From positions 23,849 through 87,848 of the forward strand of contig JAHBVG010000020.1 in NCBI GenBank assembly GCA_019637695.1: DNA of 64,000 nucleotides, read 5' to 3'. A program made the position numbers and the translations under genes. The notes under the pieces are model-generated. The model was not told where the DNA came from. It ran no database searches and saw only the letters and a list, made by a program, of their open reading frames with translations. Of this stretch, positions 8,465 to 16,278 are shown one piece after another. Position 1 is the stretch's first letter. Each line of letters begins with the position of its first letter. The DNA comes from Caldilineaceae bacterium (lineage in GTDB: Bacteria > Chloroflexota > Anaerolineae > Caldilineales > Caldilineaceae).

Positions 8465-9646
8465 ATGAAGATCACCGGTGTGCGTACCCAACTCTACGAA
8501 TTTGAGATGGATCGCCCGATTGGCGACGCCAATAGCCCACAAGGTCGCCAGCTTAACACAACCCTCGCCGTCTTCATTGATACCGATGAAGGGATCACCG
8601 GCATGGCGCTGGGCGCGCCGGGCGCGCGTGGTCAGATCCACAGTATGGTGGAGAACCTGCTGATCGGCCTTGATCCGCGCGGGGTGAAGGGGCTATGGCA
8701 GCGGCTGGTAGATGCAGTTTTCAAGGGCAACAACCGGGGGATGGTCACCGACGCCATCTCCTCCATTGACGTGGCGCTGTGGGACATCAAAGCCAAGGCC
8801 AACGATGAGCCACTGTGGAAGACGCTGGGCGCAGCCAGCCGCCGGGTCAAAGCCTACGCCAGCGGCATCGATCTACCCCTCTCGGATCAAGAGATCGGCG
8901 ACTTCTATGCAGGTATGGCCGCGCGTGGGATCAGCGCGGGCAAGCTCAAGGTGGGACTGGATTTTGAACACGATCTGCGCCGCATCCAGATTATGAGTGA
9001 CGCGCTGGCAAGATCGGGGAAAAAGCCGGTGCTGCTGGTCGATTCCAACGAGTATTGGTCGCCCAAACAGGCGATCCGCCACATCCGCGCCTACGAGCAA
9101 CATTTCGACATCACCTGGGCCGAGGAACCGGCGCGACGCTGGGATTATCGTGGATTGCGCAAGGTCTCACAGGGGATCAAGGCGGCGGTGGCGACGGGAG
9201 AAAATCTGGATCATGTGAGTGAGTTCACACCGCTGATCCTCCACGAAGCGGTGGACATTGTCGAAGTCGGCTGGGGATGTTCGGGGATCACCGGCGCGCT
9301 GCAAGTGGCGGGTCTAGCCTATGCCTTCGAGTTGCCCATTTCGATGATGAATTGCCCGGCCCACTTTATGGCGAATGTGGCCGCGGTGCTGCCCAACCAC
9401 ATGATGATGGAAGTGGTGGAACCCGGTTGGGATCAGGCGCTGCAGGTGGACACCTACATCGAGGACGGCTGGATCGTGCTGGGGGATCGCCCTGGCAACG
9501 GCATCCTCTTTGACGAGGCGAAGCTGGCCCAATTCGCCATCGAGAAACCCTCGAAACCCACCGGTGCCAGCCCTTGGGGACGTCGCCGCGGCGCCGGTCT
9601 CTACGAGGTGGGCGCGTCCGAGCTAGAAGAGATGGATCTAGAGTAA
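8465..9646 (+). CDS. Mandelate racemase/muconate lactonizing enzyme family protein, divergent catalytic C-terminus
   Basis: The 393-residue protein keeps Lys160-x-Lys162 (GKLKVG), Asp193 (LVDSNE), Glu220 (AEEP) and Glu246 (TGENL). Where MR-subgroup enzymes carry the catalytic His in NPH, this protein reads MMNCPAHFMAN, so the usual His-Asp dyad is altered. It may use only the KxK side or a shifted His. The start is ATG 8465 after AGGAGAG; an upstream open frame to 8309 is only a reading of the Uma2 gene in another phase. Confidence 0.9.
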   Translation: MKITGVRTQLYEFEMDRPIGDANSPQGRQLNTTLAVFIDTDEGITGMALGAPGARGQIHSMVENLLIGLDPRGVKGLWQRLVDAVFKGNNRGMVTDAISSIDVALWDIKAKANDEPLWKTLGAASRRVKAYASGIDLPLSDQEIGDFYAGMAARGISAGKLKVGLDFEHDLRRIQIMSDALARSGKKPVLLVDSNEYWSPKQAIRHIRAYEQHFDITWAEEPARRWDYRGLRKVSQGIKAAVATGENLDHVSEFTPLILHEAVDIVEVGWGCSGITGALQVAGLAYAFELPISMMNCPAHFMANVAAVLPNHMMMEVVEPGWDQALQVDTYIEDGWIVLGDRPGNGILFDEAKLAQFAIEKPSKPTGASPWGRRRGAGLYEVGASELEEMDLE

Positions 9647-9666
9647 TCCCAACATGTACAGGCAGT

Positions 9667-9695
9667 TTGAAGGAGCATACCCGACCATCTATAAT
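9667..9695 (+). promoter_or_regulatory. Sigma70-type promoter for the PIN toxin-antitoxin pair
   Basis: TTGAAG at 9667-9672 and a perfect TATAAT at 9690-9695 are spaced by 17 bases. Transcription would begin near 9702, just upstream of the antitoxin start codons at 9706 or 9733. Confidence 0.55.
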
Positions 9696-9732
9696 ATGGG
9701 CAGGCATGGCACTTGTAAACAAGGTGGGATCT

Positions 9733-9975
9733 ATGACTACTTCGCTACTGACAAAGCAGTATATTCTGAATGAGCAAGGCGCCCCAATTGGCATCATCCT
9801 CCCCATTGAGGAGTACGAGGCACTTATCCAATCTGTTGAGGAGACCCCGTTCTCAGTCCAACCAACGCTGTTTGGCGCATTGAAACACCTCGGAGGAGCA
9901 GTTGCATCAACAGATCTTCTCGACGAGACGATTCGAGAAGTGTGGGCTACCTGGGACAAGGGCGAAGAAGAGTGA
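9733..9975 (+). CDS. Antitoxin of a VapBC-type module
   Basis: The 80-residue product contains YILNEQGAPIGIILPIEEYEAL, a strand-helix pattern shared by Phd/VapB-like antitoxins, and an acidic helical C-terminus. It overlaps the PIN toxin by four bases (GTGA), the usual antitoxin-then-toxin coupling. AAGGTGGG lies before ATG 9733; a second ATG at 9706 is possible but would leave almost no leader from the predicted promoter. It would neutralise the toxin and probably repress its own promoter. Confidence 0.78.
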   Translation: MTTSLLTKQYILNEQGAPIGIILPIEEYEALIQSVEETPFSVQPTLFGALKHLGGAVASTDLLDETIREVWATWDKGEEE

Positions 9976-10373
9976 TTGAGCTGCTTTTAGACACTCACAC
10001 CCTGATTTGGCTATTACATGGCGATGAACGTCTATCGTCTGCAGCTCGGCGACACATCGAGTTGACTTCTCAAAATAGGGGTCAATCTGCAATTTCCTCG
10101 ATTTCGCTGGTCGAGATTGCCTATTTGGAGGAAAAAGGCCGGATTCCCATCGGCACGCTTCAGGGTACGCTTGCCATGATTGATATGCCCAATCCGCTTT
10201 TGGTAGAAATCCCGCTCAATAAGCATATAGTCGGCAAATTGCTGTTGATTCCGAAGCAAGAAATCCCTGAGATACCAGATCGTATTATTGCTGCCACGGC
10301 ACTCTACCTCAACGTACCGCTCATCACCCACGATCATAAAATTCAGAACAACATCATTAACACAGTGTGGTGA
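9972..10373 (+). CDS. PIN-domain ribonuclease toxin (VapC-like)
   Basis: The 133-residue protein starts LLLDTHTLIWLL, with the first PIN acidic residue at Asp7, continues with SLVEIAYLEEKGR and ends PDRIIAATALYLNVPLITHD, which supply the remaining acidic metal-binding residues. This is the DTH subclass of VapC toxins, which cleave structured RNA when free of antitoxin. GTG 9972 is chosen because it overlaps the antitoxin stop. Confidence 0.88.
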   Translation: MIELLLDTHTLIWLLHGDERLSSAARRHIELTSQNRGQSAISSISLVEIAYLEEKGRIPIGTLQGTLAMIDMPNPLLVEIPLNKHIVGKLLLIPKQEIPEIPDRIIAATALYLNVPLITHDHKIQNNIINTVW

Positions 10374-10393
10374 CAAACGATAGGAGGAGTTCT

Positions 10394-10816
10394 ATGCCAA
10401 AACACACAGTCTGCCGCGTGAGTGAGTTGCCGCCTGGCGAACGCAAGATCATCGAGGTGAGCAAGCGCTCGATTGGCGTTTTCAACGTTCACGGCGACTA
10501 TTACGCCATTCGCAACCTCTGTCCGCATGAGGGCGCGCCCCTCTGCAAGGGGATCATCACCGGCACCACGCTGCCCAGTCAACCTGGAGAATACATCTGG
10601 GCTAAGGACGGCGAGATCCTCCGCTGCCCGTGGCACGGTTGGGAGTTCGACATCACCACTGGGCGGTCGATCTTCAACCCGCATAAGATGCGCGTCAAAA
10701 AGTACACCGTTACTGTGGAGCCAGTGGGTCCGGCCCTCGCCCTCGCCGAAGATGACGAACGGGTCGAGACCTTCCCTGTCACGGTTGAGGATGGTTGGGT
10801 GATCTTACATGCGTGA
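10394..10816 (+). CDS. Rieske [2Fe-2S] ferredoxin-like protein
   Basis: A single Rieske domain fills the 140 residues: Cys43-x-His45 in CPHEGAP and Cys78-x-x-His81 in CPWHGWEFD bind a [2Fe-2S] cluster. About twenty extra residues lie between the two motifs. It would act as an electron carrier, perhaps for an oxygenase or a sugar-acid enzyme not seen here. A strong AGGAGGAG ribosome binding site at 10382-10388 fixes ATG 10394. Confidence 0.9.
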   Translation: MPKHTVCRVSELPPGERKIIEVSKRSIGVFNVHGDYYAIRNLCPHEGAPLCKGIITGTTLPSQPGEYIWAKDGEILRCPWHGWEFDITTGRSIFNPHKMRVKKYTVTVEPVGPALALAEDDERVETFPVTVEDGWVILHA

Positions 10817-10823
10817 GAGAGGC

Positions 10824-11092
10824 AACCGTAGCCGCTGCTTTTAGCTGCGGTTCTTCTCTGAAGACGAAGATGTGCGATTGCAAATCGCACCTGCGGTTGA
10901 CGACCGTGCAGATAACCGTAGCCGCTGCTTCTAGTTGCGGTTCTTCTCTGAAGACGAAGATGTGCGATTGCAAATCGCACCTACGGTTGACGACCGTGCA
11001 GATAACCGTAGCCACTACTTCTAGCTGCGGTTCTTCTCTGAAGACGAAGAAGTGCGATTTGGAATCGCACCTATGGTTGACGACCGTGCAAC
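10824..11092. repeat. Three tandem copies of a 90-bp repeat with internal hairpins
   Basis: Copies start at 10824, 10914 and 11004, with an exact 90-base period. Each contains GTGCGATT-3 nt-AATCGCAC, a perfect 8-bp hairpin (10872-10890, 10962-10980, 11052-11070) whose loop varies while the stem is kept, and a second imperfect stem AACCGTAGC/GCTGCGGTT. The third copy runs into the 3' end of the glycerophosphodiesterase gene and supplies its last codons. It is not a CRISPR array because the whole unit repeats without spacers. Confidence 0.9.
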
Positions 11093-11793
11093 ACGTCGAG
11101 AAAGAGATGCGGACGGTCGAGGTTGATCATATCGATCTCCCAGCGCAGGAGATCGCGAAACATCTCGGCGGTCTCGTCGTGGGTGAGAACCATGACTTTG
11201 ATCCCCAGGCTGCGGCAGGTATCAATGAGTTCGGTGCTGAGATTTTTAGGGCCGACTTCGATGATGCGGGCGTTGAAGCGTTCATGGGCGCGACGCGCAC
11301 CGGCCGCGTCAGAAACGTTCACTTTCAGGGGAAGATCTGGGGCCATCTCGTGAAGCAGCGACATCCATCCACTGCTACCTGACCAGAGGAAGCATTCCTC
11401 TTGCAGTTGCATGGCGTAGATCAGCTCAATCAAGTGGTAGGGATGGGCGAATTTCACGTCGAAGAAGACCCTGGCCTTCCCCTTTACCCAACGCAGGAAA
11501 TCTTCGAGCCGCGGCACTCGTTCCCGGGCGAACTGGGGCGCAAACCAGCTCCCAGCGTCGAGGCGGTCGATCTCGACGGAGGAGAGCGCCAGCAAGTGGC
11601 CCGCGCCATTCGTAGTGCGATCCACGGTGGCATCGTGCATGACATAAAAGATATGATCGCGGCTGGTCCACACATCGACCTCAATATAGTCGAGTCCCAG
11701 GTCTAGGCAGGCCTGCGCCGCTGCAAACGTATTCTCAGGAGCAATTTGATTGGCGCCTCGGTGCGAAACGATTTCGATCTTTCTGGCTGTCAA
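11071..11793 (-). CDS. Glycerophosphodiester phosphodiesterase family protein
   Basis: The 240-residue protein shows the GDPD signature: HRGA at 11-14, PENT at 19-22 (Glu20), EVDV at 38-41 (Glu38, Asp40), and HDATVDRTTNG with His53 as catalytic acid/base. It would hydrolyse glycerophosphodiesters to glycerol-3-phosphate and an alcohol. No signal peptide is seen, so it is probably cytoplasmic. The final residues HGRQP are encoded by the neighbouring 90-bp repeat, so the C-terminus appears to have been captured by that element. Confidence 0.9.
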   Translation of the reverse strand: MTARKIEIVSHRGANQIAPENTFAAAQACLDLGLDYIEVDVWTSRDHIFYVMHDATVDRTTNGAGHLLALSSVEIDRLDAGSWFAPQFARERVPRLEDFLRWVKGKARVFFDVKFAHPYHLIELIYAMQLQEECFLWSGSSGWMSLLHEMAPDLPLKVNVSDAAGARRAHERFNARIIEVGPKNLSTELIDTCRSLGIKVMVLTHDETAEMFRDLLRWEIDMINLDRPHLFLDVLHGRQP

Positions 11794-11825
11794 TGGATTA
11801 TCCTTGTCGAGGGAAGAGGTTCTGA

Positions 11826-11912
11826 TATTGGATATTAGGTATTGGATATTGAGTCGCTCTTATAGACTATCACCAATACCCAATATCTAATACCCAATAC
11901 CCGATATCTTTT
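11826..11912. repeat. Inverted word-like repeat (GATATTGGATATTAGGTATT family)
   Basis: Direct reiterations of GATATTGG, TATTAGG and TATTGG on the left are mirrored by CCAATACCCAATATC and related words on the right, giving a long imperfect hairpin between divergent genes. Related blocks lie near 29801, 46527 and 56540. Confidence 0.75.
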
Positions 11913-11957
11913 TTTTCATCATACCCCACCCCATCACCCACACGAAATGAGGAGAGT

Positions 11958-13118
11958 ATGGCAGACCCCATCATCACCAAATTTGAGGTTCATGAGTACC
12001 AGTTCACAACCAAAGATCTCGGTACGGATTACAACGGGTTCAACCTCGTTTACGAGCCGGGGAACACGATCACGCGCGGCGGCTATGTGCTGCGCGTCTT
12101 CACCGATCAGGGGATCGTGGGCGAGTACGGCGGGGGCAGCGCGCTGGATTATGCTGCGCTGCCGCGGCTGGCGGCCTACCTCAAAGGCAAGAACGCGTTA
12201 GAGCGCGAACGGTTTTTCACCGATATCAACCGCGCCCAGCGCCAGGTGGCGCGGATCGGGCTGGCCCCCATCGATATCGCCCTGTGGGACATTGCCGGGA
12301 AGTTCTTCGGCGTGCCCATATACCGACTGCTGGGCGGCTACAAGAGCAGCGTGCCCTGCTACGCCAGCACCTATCACGGCGATCACCAGCCCGATGGCAT
12401 GTCCACGCCGGAAGCCTACGCCGATTTTGCCGAGCAGTGTCTGGAACTGGGCTATCCCGCCTTTAAGATCCACGGCTGGGGACGGGCGCCGATCAAGCAG
12501 GAGATCGATACTGTCCACGCTGTGGGCAAACGGGTGGGCGGCAAGATGGATCTTATGCTCGATCCGGCCTGTGAGTACATCACCTTTGGCGAGGCGCTCA
12601 AGGTGGGCTGGGCCTGCGACGAGAACCGCTATTTCTGGTACGAGGACCCCTATCGCGATGGTGGTACATCCCAGTTTGCCCACCGCAAAATGCGACAATT
12701 GATCCGCACGCCGCTGCTGATGACCGAACATGTACGCTCTGTCGAACCGCACATCGATTTCCTCGTGAATGAGGCCACCGATTATGTGCGCGGCGATGTG
12801 GGCTACGACGGCATCACCGGCGTCATGAAGATCGCCCATGCTTGCGAAGGATTGGGCGTCGATATTGAGTTCCACGGGCCCGGCCCAGCCCAGCGCCAAT
12901 GTATGGCCGCCATCCGCAACACCAACTACTACGAGATGGGGCTGCTCCATCCCAAAGCGCCGGCCAGCCACGATCCCAACCTCTACATCGACTATCACGA
13001 CGATCTGGAGGCTGTGGATGAAAACGGTCACGTCCCCATTCCACAAGGGCCAGGGCTGGGCGTGGAGATCGACTGGGATTGGGTGAATCGCAATCGGGTT
13101 TCGCTGTTGGAGATTTAA
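11958..13118 (+). CDS. Mandelate racemase/muconate lactonizing enzyme family protein, KxH type
   Basis: The 386-residue protein has metal ligands Asp202 (LMLDPAC), Glu229 (WYEDPY) and Glu257 (MTEHVR), and a likely base His306 in EFHGPG. The usual KxK is replaced by Lys170-Ile-His172 (FKIHGWG). The end reads IPQGPGLGVEIDWDW, the typical C-terminal strap. It is distinct from the other three paralogues, so these genes are not recent duplicates. GAGGAGAG precedes ATG 11958. Probably a sugar-acid dehydratase or epimerase. Confidence 0.9.
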   Translation: MADPIITKFEVHEYQFTTKDLGTDYNGFNLVYEPGNTITRGGYVLRVFTDQGIVGEYGGGSALDYAALPRLAAYLKGKNALERERFFTDINRAQRQVARIGLAPIDIALWDIAGKFFGVPIYRLLGGYKSSVPCYASTYHGDHQPDGMSTPEAYADFAEQCLELGYPAFKIHGWGRAPIKQEIDTVHAVGKRVGGKMDLMLDPACEYITFGEALKVGWACDENRYFWYEDPYRDGGTSQFAHRKMRQLIRTPLLMTEHVRSVEPHIDFLVNEATDYVRGDVGYDGITGVMKIAHACEGLGVDIEFHGPGPAQRQCMAAIRNTNYYEMGLLHPKAPASHDPNLYIDYHDDLEAVDENGHVPIPQGPGLGVEIDWDWVNRNRVSLLEI

Positions 13119-13175
13119 GCGCTGATCAGCAGAATTCTTGTTTTTTGTGCAAGAAATGTACTGGTCGAAGACCGG

Positions 13176-13218
13176 GTGAAATCTGTAGGCGCGGTCGGCC
13201 CGCGCCTACAGATTTCAC
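13176..13218. repeat. Perfect 19-bp inverted repeat
   Basis: GTGAAATCTGTAGGCGCGG (13176-13194) pairs perfectly with its complement at 13200-13218 around a 5-base loop. No T-run follows, so it looks like a palindromic repeat element more than a classical terminator, though it could slow polymerase after the enolase-superfamily gene. Confidence 0.8.
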
Positions 13219-13261
13219 TGTCTTGTTGACCAATACAAAATCGTCCACAAAGGATGAGAAG

Positions 13262-13627
13262 ATGCCCATCGTGGACGAACGACAACACTACACTGTCAAA
13301 GAAAAGGCCAACGAAGAAGCCAACAAGCTCTTCTACGATGCCTTCAAACATCTGACCACGCTGAGTACTGGCTCGATCTTGATCCTGGTCTCATTGTTAG
13401 AGCTGTTCTTCACCGCTCCCCAGTGGAAAGGTTTGGTTGTTGTCTCTTTGGTCAGTTTCATCATCTGCATTGTCAGCTCGGTGCTGATGATGTTCTTCCA
13501 GGCTGGCGCTGTCCTGGTCCTGAAGGAGAGTACGAATCGGACAGAGAAGACTTTCTTCTTTGTGACAATGGCGAGTTTTCTCCTGGGGATCATTAGTTTT
13601 GTGGGGTTTGCCATCATCAATTTCTAA
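13262..13627 (+). CDS. Small three-helix membrane protein
   Basis: The 121-residue product has a polar N-terminal 35 residues and three hydrophobic segments, near residues 36-56, 62-86 and 97-119. I do not recognise the family. ATG 13262 follows AAAGGATGAG; an upstream in-frame GTG at 13079 would translate through the palindromic repeat and is rejected. A strong terminator follows. Confidence 0.72.
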   Translation: MPIVDERQHYTVKEKANEEANKLFYDAFKHLTTLSTGSILILVSLLELFFTAPQWKGLVVVSLVSFIICIVSSVLMMFFQAGAVLVLKESTNRTEKTFFFVTMASFLLGIISFVGFAIINF

Positions 13628-13684
13628 CCGCGGCATCCACGTAGGACACGGATTTGCAGGATTTCCAAGATGTCAGCAGATCGA

Positions 13685-13719
13685 AAAAGCCGATTGGCTT
13701 ATAGATCCAATCGGCTTTT
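13685..13719. terminator. Bidirectional rho-independent terminator
   Basis: AAAAGCCGATTGG (13685-13697) and CCAATCGGCTTTT (13707-13719) form a perfect 13-bp stem with a 9-base loop, flanked by A and T runs. It lies between convergent genes ending at 13627 and 13739 and would stop transcripts from both. Confidence 0.88.
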
Positions 13720-13738
13720 GTGTGTTTGCTAAAGGCTG

Positions 13739-14644
13739 TTAGGGGGTGACTGCGGCGGGCATGGGCAGAAGTTCAGGCCGCTCGGCGCTGTTGTTCAGCA
13801 GAAAACGGAAGAACTCTGTGTCGGATGGGATGATCATCCGATCCCCTCTTTTCAAGATGGTGTCATAGGCCTGAAGACGGCGGATGAAGGCATAGAACTC
13901 GGGATCCTGCGCCAGCGCTTCGGCGTAGATACCGATGGCCTCGGCTTCACCTTCGCCGCGTAGCCGTTGGGCCTGCTGTTCGCCTTCTGCCACAATCACG
14001 GCGCTGTTGCGATCGGCCTGCGCTCGAATAATATTGCCCAACTCTTCCCCCTCGGCCCGCAACAGCGAGGACTCTCGCTGCCGCTCGGCGCGCATCCGAT
14101 CAAAGACACTCTGCTCTACCTCTCTGGGCAGATCCGCGCGCTTGGTGCGCACATCCAGCACAAGAATGCCGAACTCGGCGGCCTTGCCCACGGCAGATGC
14201 GGCTACCCGTTCCTCGATTGCCTCGCGCTGATTGGAGATGACATCCATAAATTCTACGGTCGCCAGTTCGCGGCGCAGTTCCGAAAAGATGATATCGTCC
14301 AGGCGGGCGCGAGCGCCAGATTCGGTGCGTACAGCTTTGAAGAAGACCAGAGGATCGTTGATCCGCCACCGTGTAACATGATCCACCACCAGCCGTTTCT
14401 TGTCGGCAGTCAAATATTCTTGGGGTGAGGCATCGCTCGACAACACTCGCTTGTCAAAGGTGATCACATTCTGAATGAACGGCCGTTTGAAAGCCAGGCC
14501 CGGCTCGCGGATGGTCGCCACCGGATCGCCAAACTGAAGGATAATCGCCTGTTGCGTCTCCTGGACGACGAATACACTCTGGCTAATCACGATGGCGGCT
14601 ACAATGGCAAGCATCACAATGGTTGTGAAAATATAACTTCTCAT
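13739..14644 (-). CDS. hflC: HflC-like stomatin/prohibitin/flotillin (SPFH) protein
   Basis: The 301-residue protein has one N-terminal transmembrane segment (residues 5-26) followed by an SPFH domain with QETQQAIILQFGDPV and a helical region rich in RAEGEE and AEGEQQAQRLRGEGEAEA. HflC forms, with HflK, a membrane cage around the FtsH protease. ATG 14644 is preferred because GGAGGG precedes it and it starts one base after the hflK stop; a GTG at 14653 is possible. It lies directly downstream of hflK. Confidence 0.9.
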   Translation of the reverse strand: MRSYIFTTIVMLAIVAAIVISQSVFVVQETQQAIILQFGDPVATIREPGLAFKRPFIQNVITFDKRVLSSDASPQEYLTADKKRLVVDHVTRWRINDPLVFFKAVRTESGARARLDDIIFSELRRELATVEFMDVISNQREAIEERVAASAVGKAAEFGILVLDVRTKRADLPREVEQSVFDRMRAERQRESSLLRAEGEELGNIIRAQADRNSAVIVAEGEQQAQRLRGEGEAEAIGIYAEALAQDPEFYAFIRRLQAYDTILKRGDRMIIPSDTEFFRFLLNNSAERPELLPMPAAVTP

Positions 14645-14645
14645 C

Positions 14646-15674
14646 TTATTCACCCTCCGTCGTCACTGCCGGGCTTACCGTCGCCTGCTCAACAGGTCTG
14701 GTTTCGGTTAACGGCAGGAAAGGCAAGATCTGGCTGCTCCCCATTGCATCTTTGTCCAACAAAATCAGATCCACATGGTTGAGTACTCGTTCTAAAGATT
14801 CAATGTGCAGCCGCTCTCGCGTTACCTCTGGCGCCAGTTGGTAAGCCTTGAGGACGGCGATGAAACGTTCGGCTTCACCGGTAGCACGCAGGATCTCCCG
14901 ATCTCTGAAGCCGGTGGCCTCTTCGATCAGGCGCTGTCGTTCACCGCGCGCACGCGGAACAATATCGTTCTGGTAGGCTTCTGCCTCGTTGATGCGTCGC
15001 TCTTTGTCGGCCTGGGCGCGCACAACTTCTTGGAAGGCATCGCGCACCTCCGCCGGCGGATCAGCGACCTGCAGGCGCACATCCGTTACCAAAATGCCCG
15101 TGCCATAGTCCTCCATCAACCGTGTGAGGAAGATGCGAGTCTGATCCTGGACGCGAGCGCGTTCCTCGGTGATCACCGCATCGATGCCCATCTGACCCAC
15201 GGCGCTGCGCAAGGCAACCTCGGCGCTGGTCACAAGGACAGTCTCAGGCTGCTGCACATTGAAGACAAAGTCGCGCGAACTACCCACCCGATATTGGATC
15301 AACAATTCTACCTGCACAATGTTTTCGTCGCGGGTCAACATGAGCGCCTCGTTGAGGACCTCTTCTTTGCGGTCGCCGATCCCTGTGCGGAAGCCAATCT
15401 CGGCGCGACGGATGCTCTGGACATCCACAACATTTACACTCTGAATGGGCGAGGGAAGGTGGTAGTTCAGGCCCGATCCTGTGACAGTGGAGAATCTGCC
15501 AAAGGTACGCACAACGCCTTCTTCACCTGGCTGAACAATATAGATCCCAGTGCTTAGCCAGAGGATAAAAAGGACGGGGATAACCGCAAAGTAGATGATC
15601 CTGCGATTACTCGTCAACCAACGGAGAAAGTCGTCTCGGAATTCTTCATACGAGACACTGTCATTTAACGACAC
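14646..15674 (-). CDS. hflK: HflK-like SPFH protein
   Basis: About 342 residues with a cytoplasmic N-terminus, a transmembrane helix (IIYFAVIPVLFILWLSTGIYI) and an SPFH domain with VQPGEEGVVRTFGRF and LNYHLPSPI, then the coiled ADKERRINEAEAYQND region. HflK pairs with HflC to regulate FtsH and membrane-protein quality control. The likely start is GTG 15674 after AAAGGA; an in-frame TTG at 15704 lacks a ribosome binding site. Unlike the proteobacterial form, there is no glycine-rich N-terminal stretch. Confidence 0.9.
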   Translation of the reverse strand: MSLNDSVSYEEFRDDFLRWLTSNRRIIYFAVIPVLFILWLSTGIYIVQPGEEGVVRTFGRFSTVTGSGLNYHLPSPIQSVNVVDVQSIRRAEIGFRTGIGDRKEEVLNEALMLTRDENIVQVELLIQYRVGSSRDFVFNVQQPETVLVTSAEVALRSAVGQMGIDAVITEERARVQDQTRIFLTRLMEDYGTGILVTDVRLQVADPPAEVRDAFQEVVRAQADKERRINEAEAYQNDIVPRARGERQRLIEEATGFRDREILRATGEAERFIAVLKAYQLAPEVTRERLHIESLERVLNHVDLILLDKDAMGSSQILPFLPLTETRPVEQATVSPAVTTEGE

Positions 15675-15798
15675 AACGAAATTCCTTTCTGTATGATACA
15701 GCAAACGGTATACCCGAAGGCATGTATCTTTAGGATACCATATTTTGGTTGATTCTTATAACGCTCCTATCTTTGGATTTCCTACGGGAAATCCCTAC

Positions 15799-15827
15799 TT
15801 GCTTTTGCAAGGTTCGACGAATACTAT
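15799..15827 (+). promoter_or_regulatory. Possible promoter of the response regulator
   Basis: TTGCTT (15799-15804) and TACTAT (15822-15827) are 17 bases apart, about 48 bases before the start codon at 15875. Both hexamers are imperfect; the surrounding 170-base gap is AT-richer than its flanks. Confidence 0.32.
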
Positions 15828-15874
15828 ACAGTACTTAGATCGATATAAGCTGATACTGGACCTACGAGGTCTCT

Positions 15875-16267
15875 ATGTCTTCACCGCTGCGGCTTATTGT
15901 AGCCGACGATAGTGCTGTCTTCCGTTCTGCACTCTGCCAGTACCTAAGCTCTCTAAAATCTGTTACCGTCCTTGGCGAAGCTGAAGATGGGATTCAAGCC
16001 CTCGAAATGGTGAACCGGCTGTCGCCGGATGTTCTTCTCCTTGACCTGAGTATGCCCAGGATGGATGGCTATGCAGTCCTCCAACATTTACACGCGCAAG
16101 AATCCTCAGTCTCTGTCATCATCCTGACTGGTCATCCTGACGCTTACTTTGAGCAACTCCTTAAGCAAGGGGCAGTGGCCTGTATTGAGAAGCACAGAGC
16201 GCCCCTGTTATTAGCGCAGACGTTTGCCCACATCAAGGAGCGAAAATCGGCCGCTCACTCTACATAG
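15875..16267 (+). CDS. Single-domain response regulator (receiver only)
   Basis: The 130 residues form one receiver domain with acidic pair Asp11-Asp12, phosphoacceptor Asp57 (LLLDLSMP), Thr85 (ILTGH) and Lys106 (CIEKH). There is no output domain, so it probably works through protein-protein contact or as a phosphate shuttle. No histidine kinase is encoded nearby. It ends 11 bases from the convergent beta-galactosidase gene. Confidence 0.92.
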   Translation: MSSPLRLIVADDSAVFRSALCQYLSSLKSVTVLGEAEDGIQALEMVNRLSPDVLLLDLSMPRMDGYAVLQHLHAQESSVSVIILTGHPDAYFEQLLKQGAVACIEKHRAPLLLAQTFAHIKERKSAAHST

Positions 16268-16278
16268 GCATCGCAACG

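Noticed and set aside
10824..11092. CRISPR array at the 90-bp repeats
   Set aside because: The full 90-base unit repeats without unique spacers and no cas genes lie in the window.
13079..13261. N-terminal extension of the three-helix membrane protein
   Set aside because: It would translate the 19-bp palindrome and overlap the previous gene; AAAGGATGAG before ATG 13262 marks a better start.
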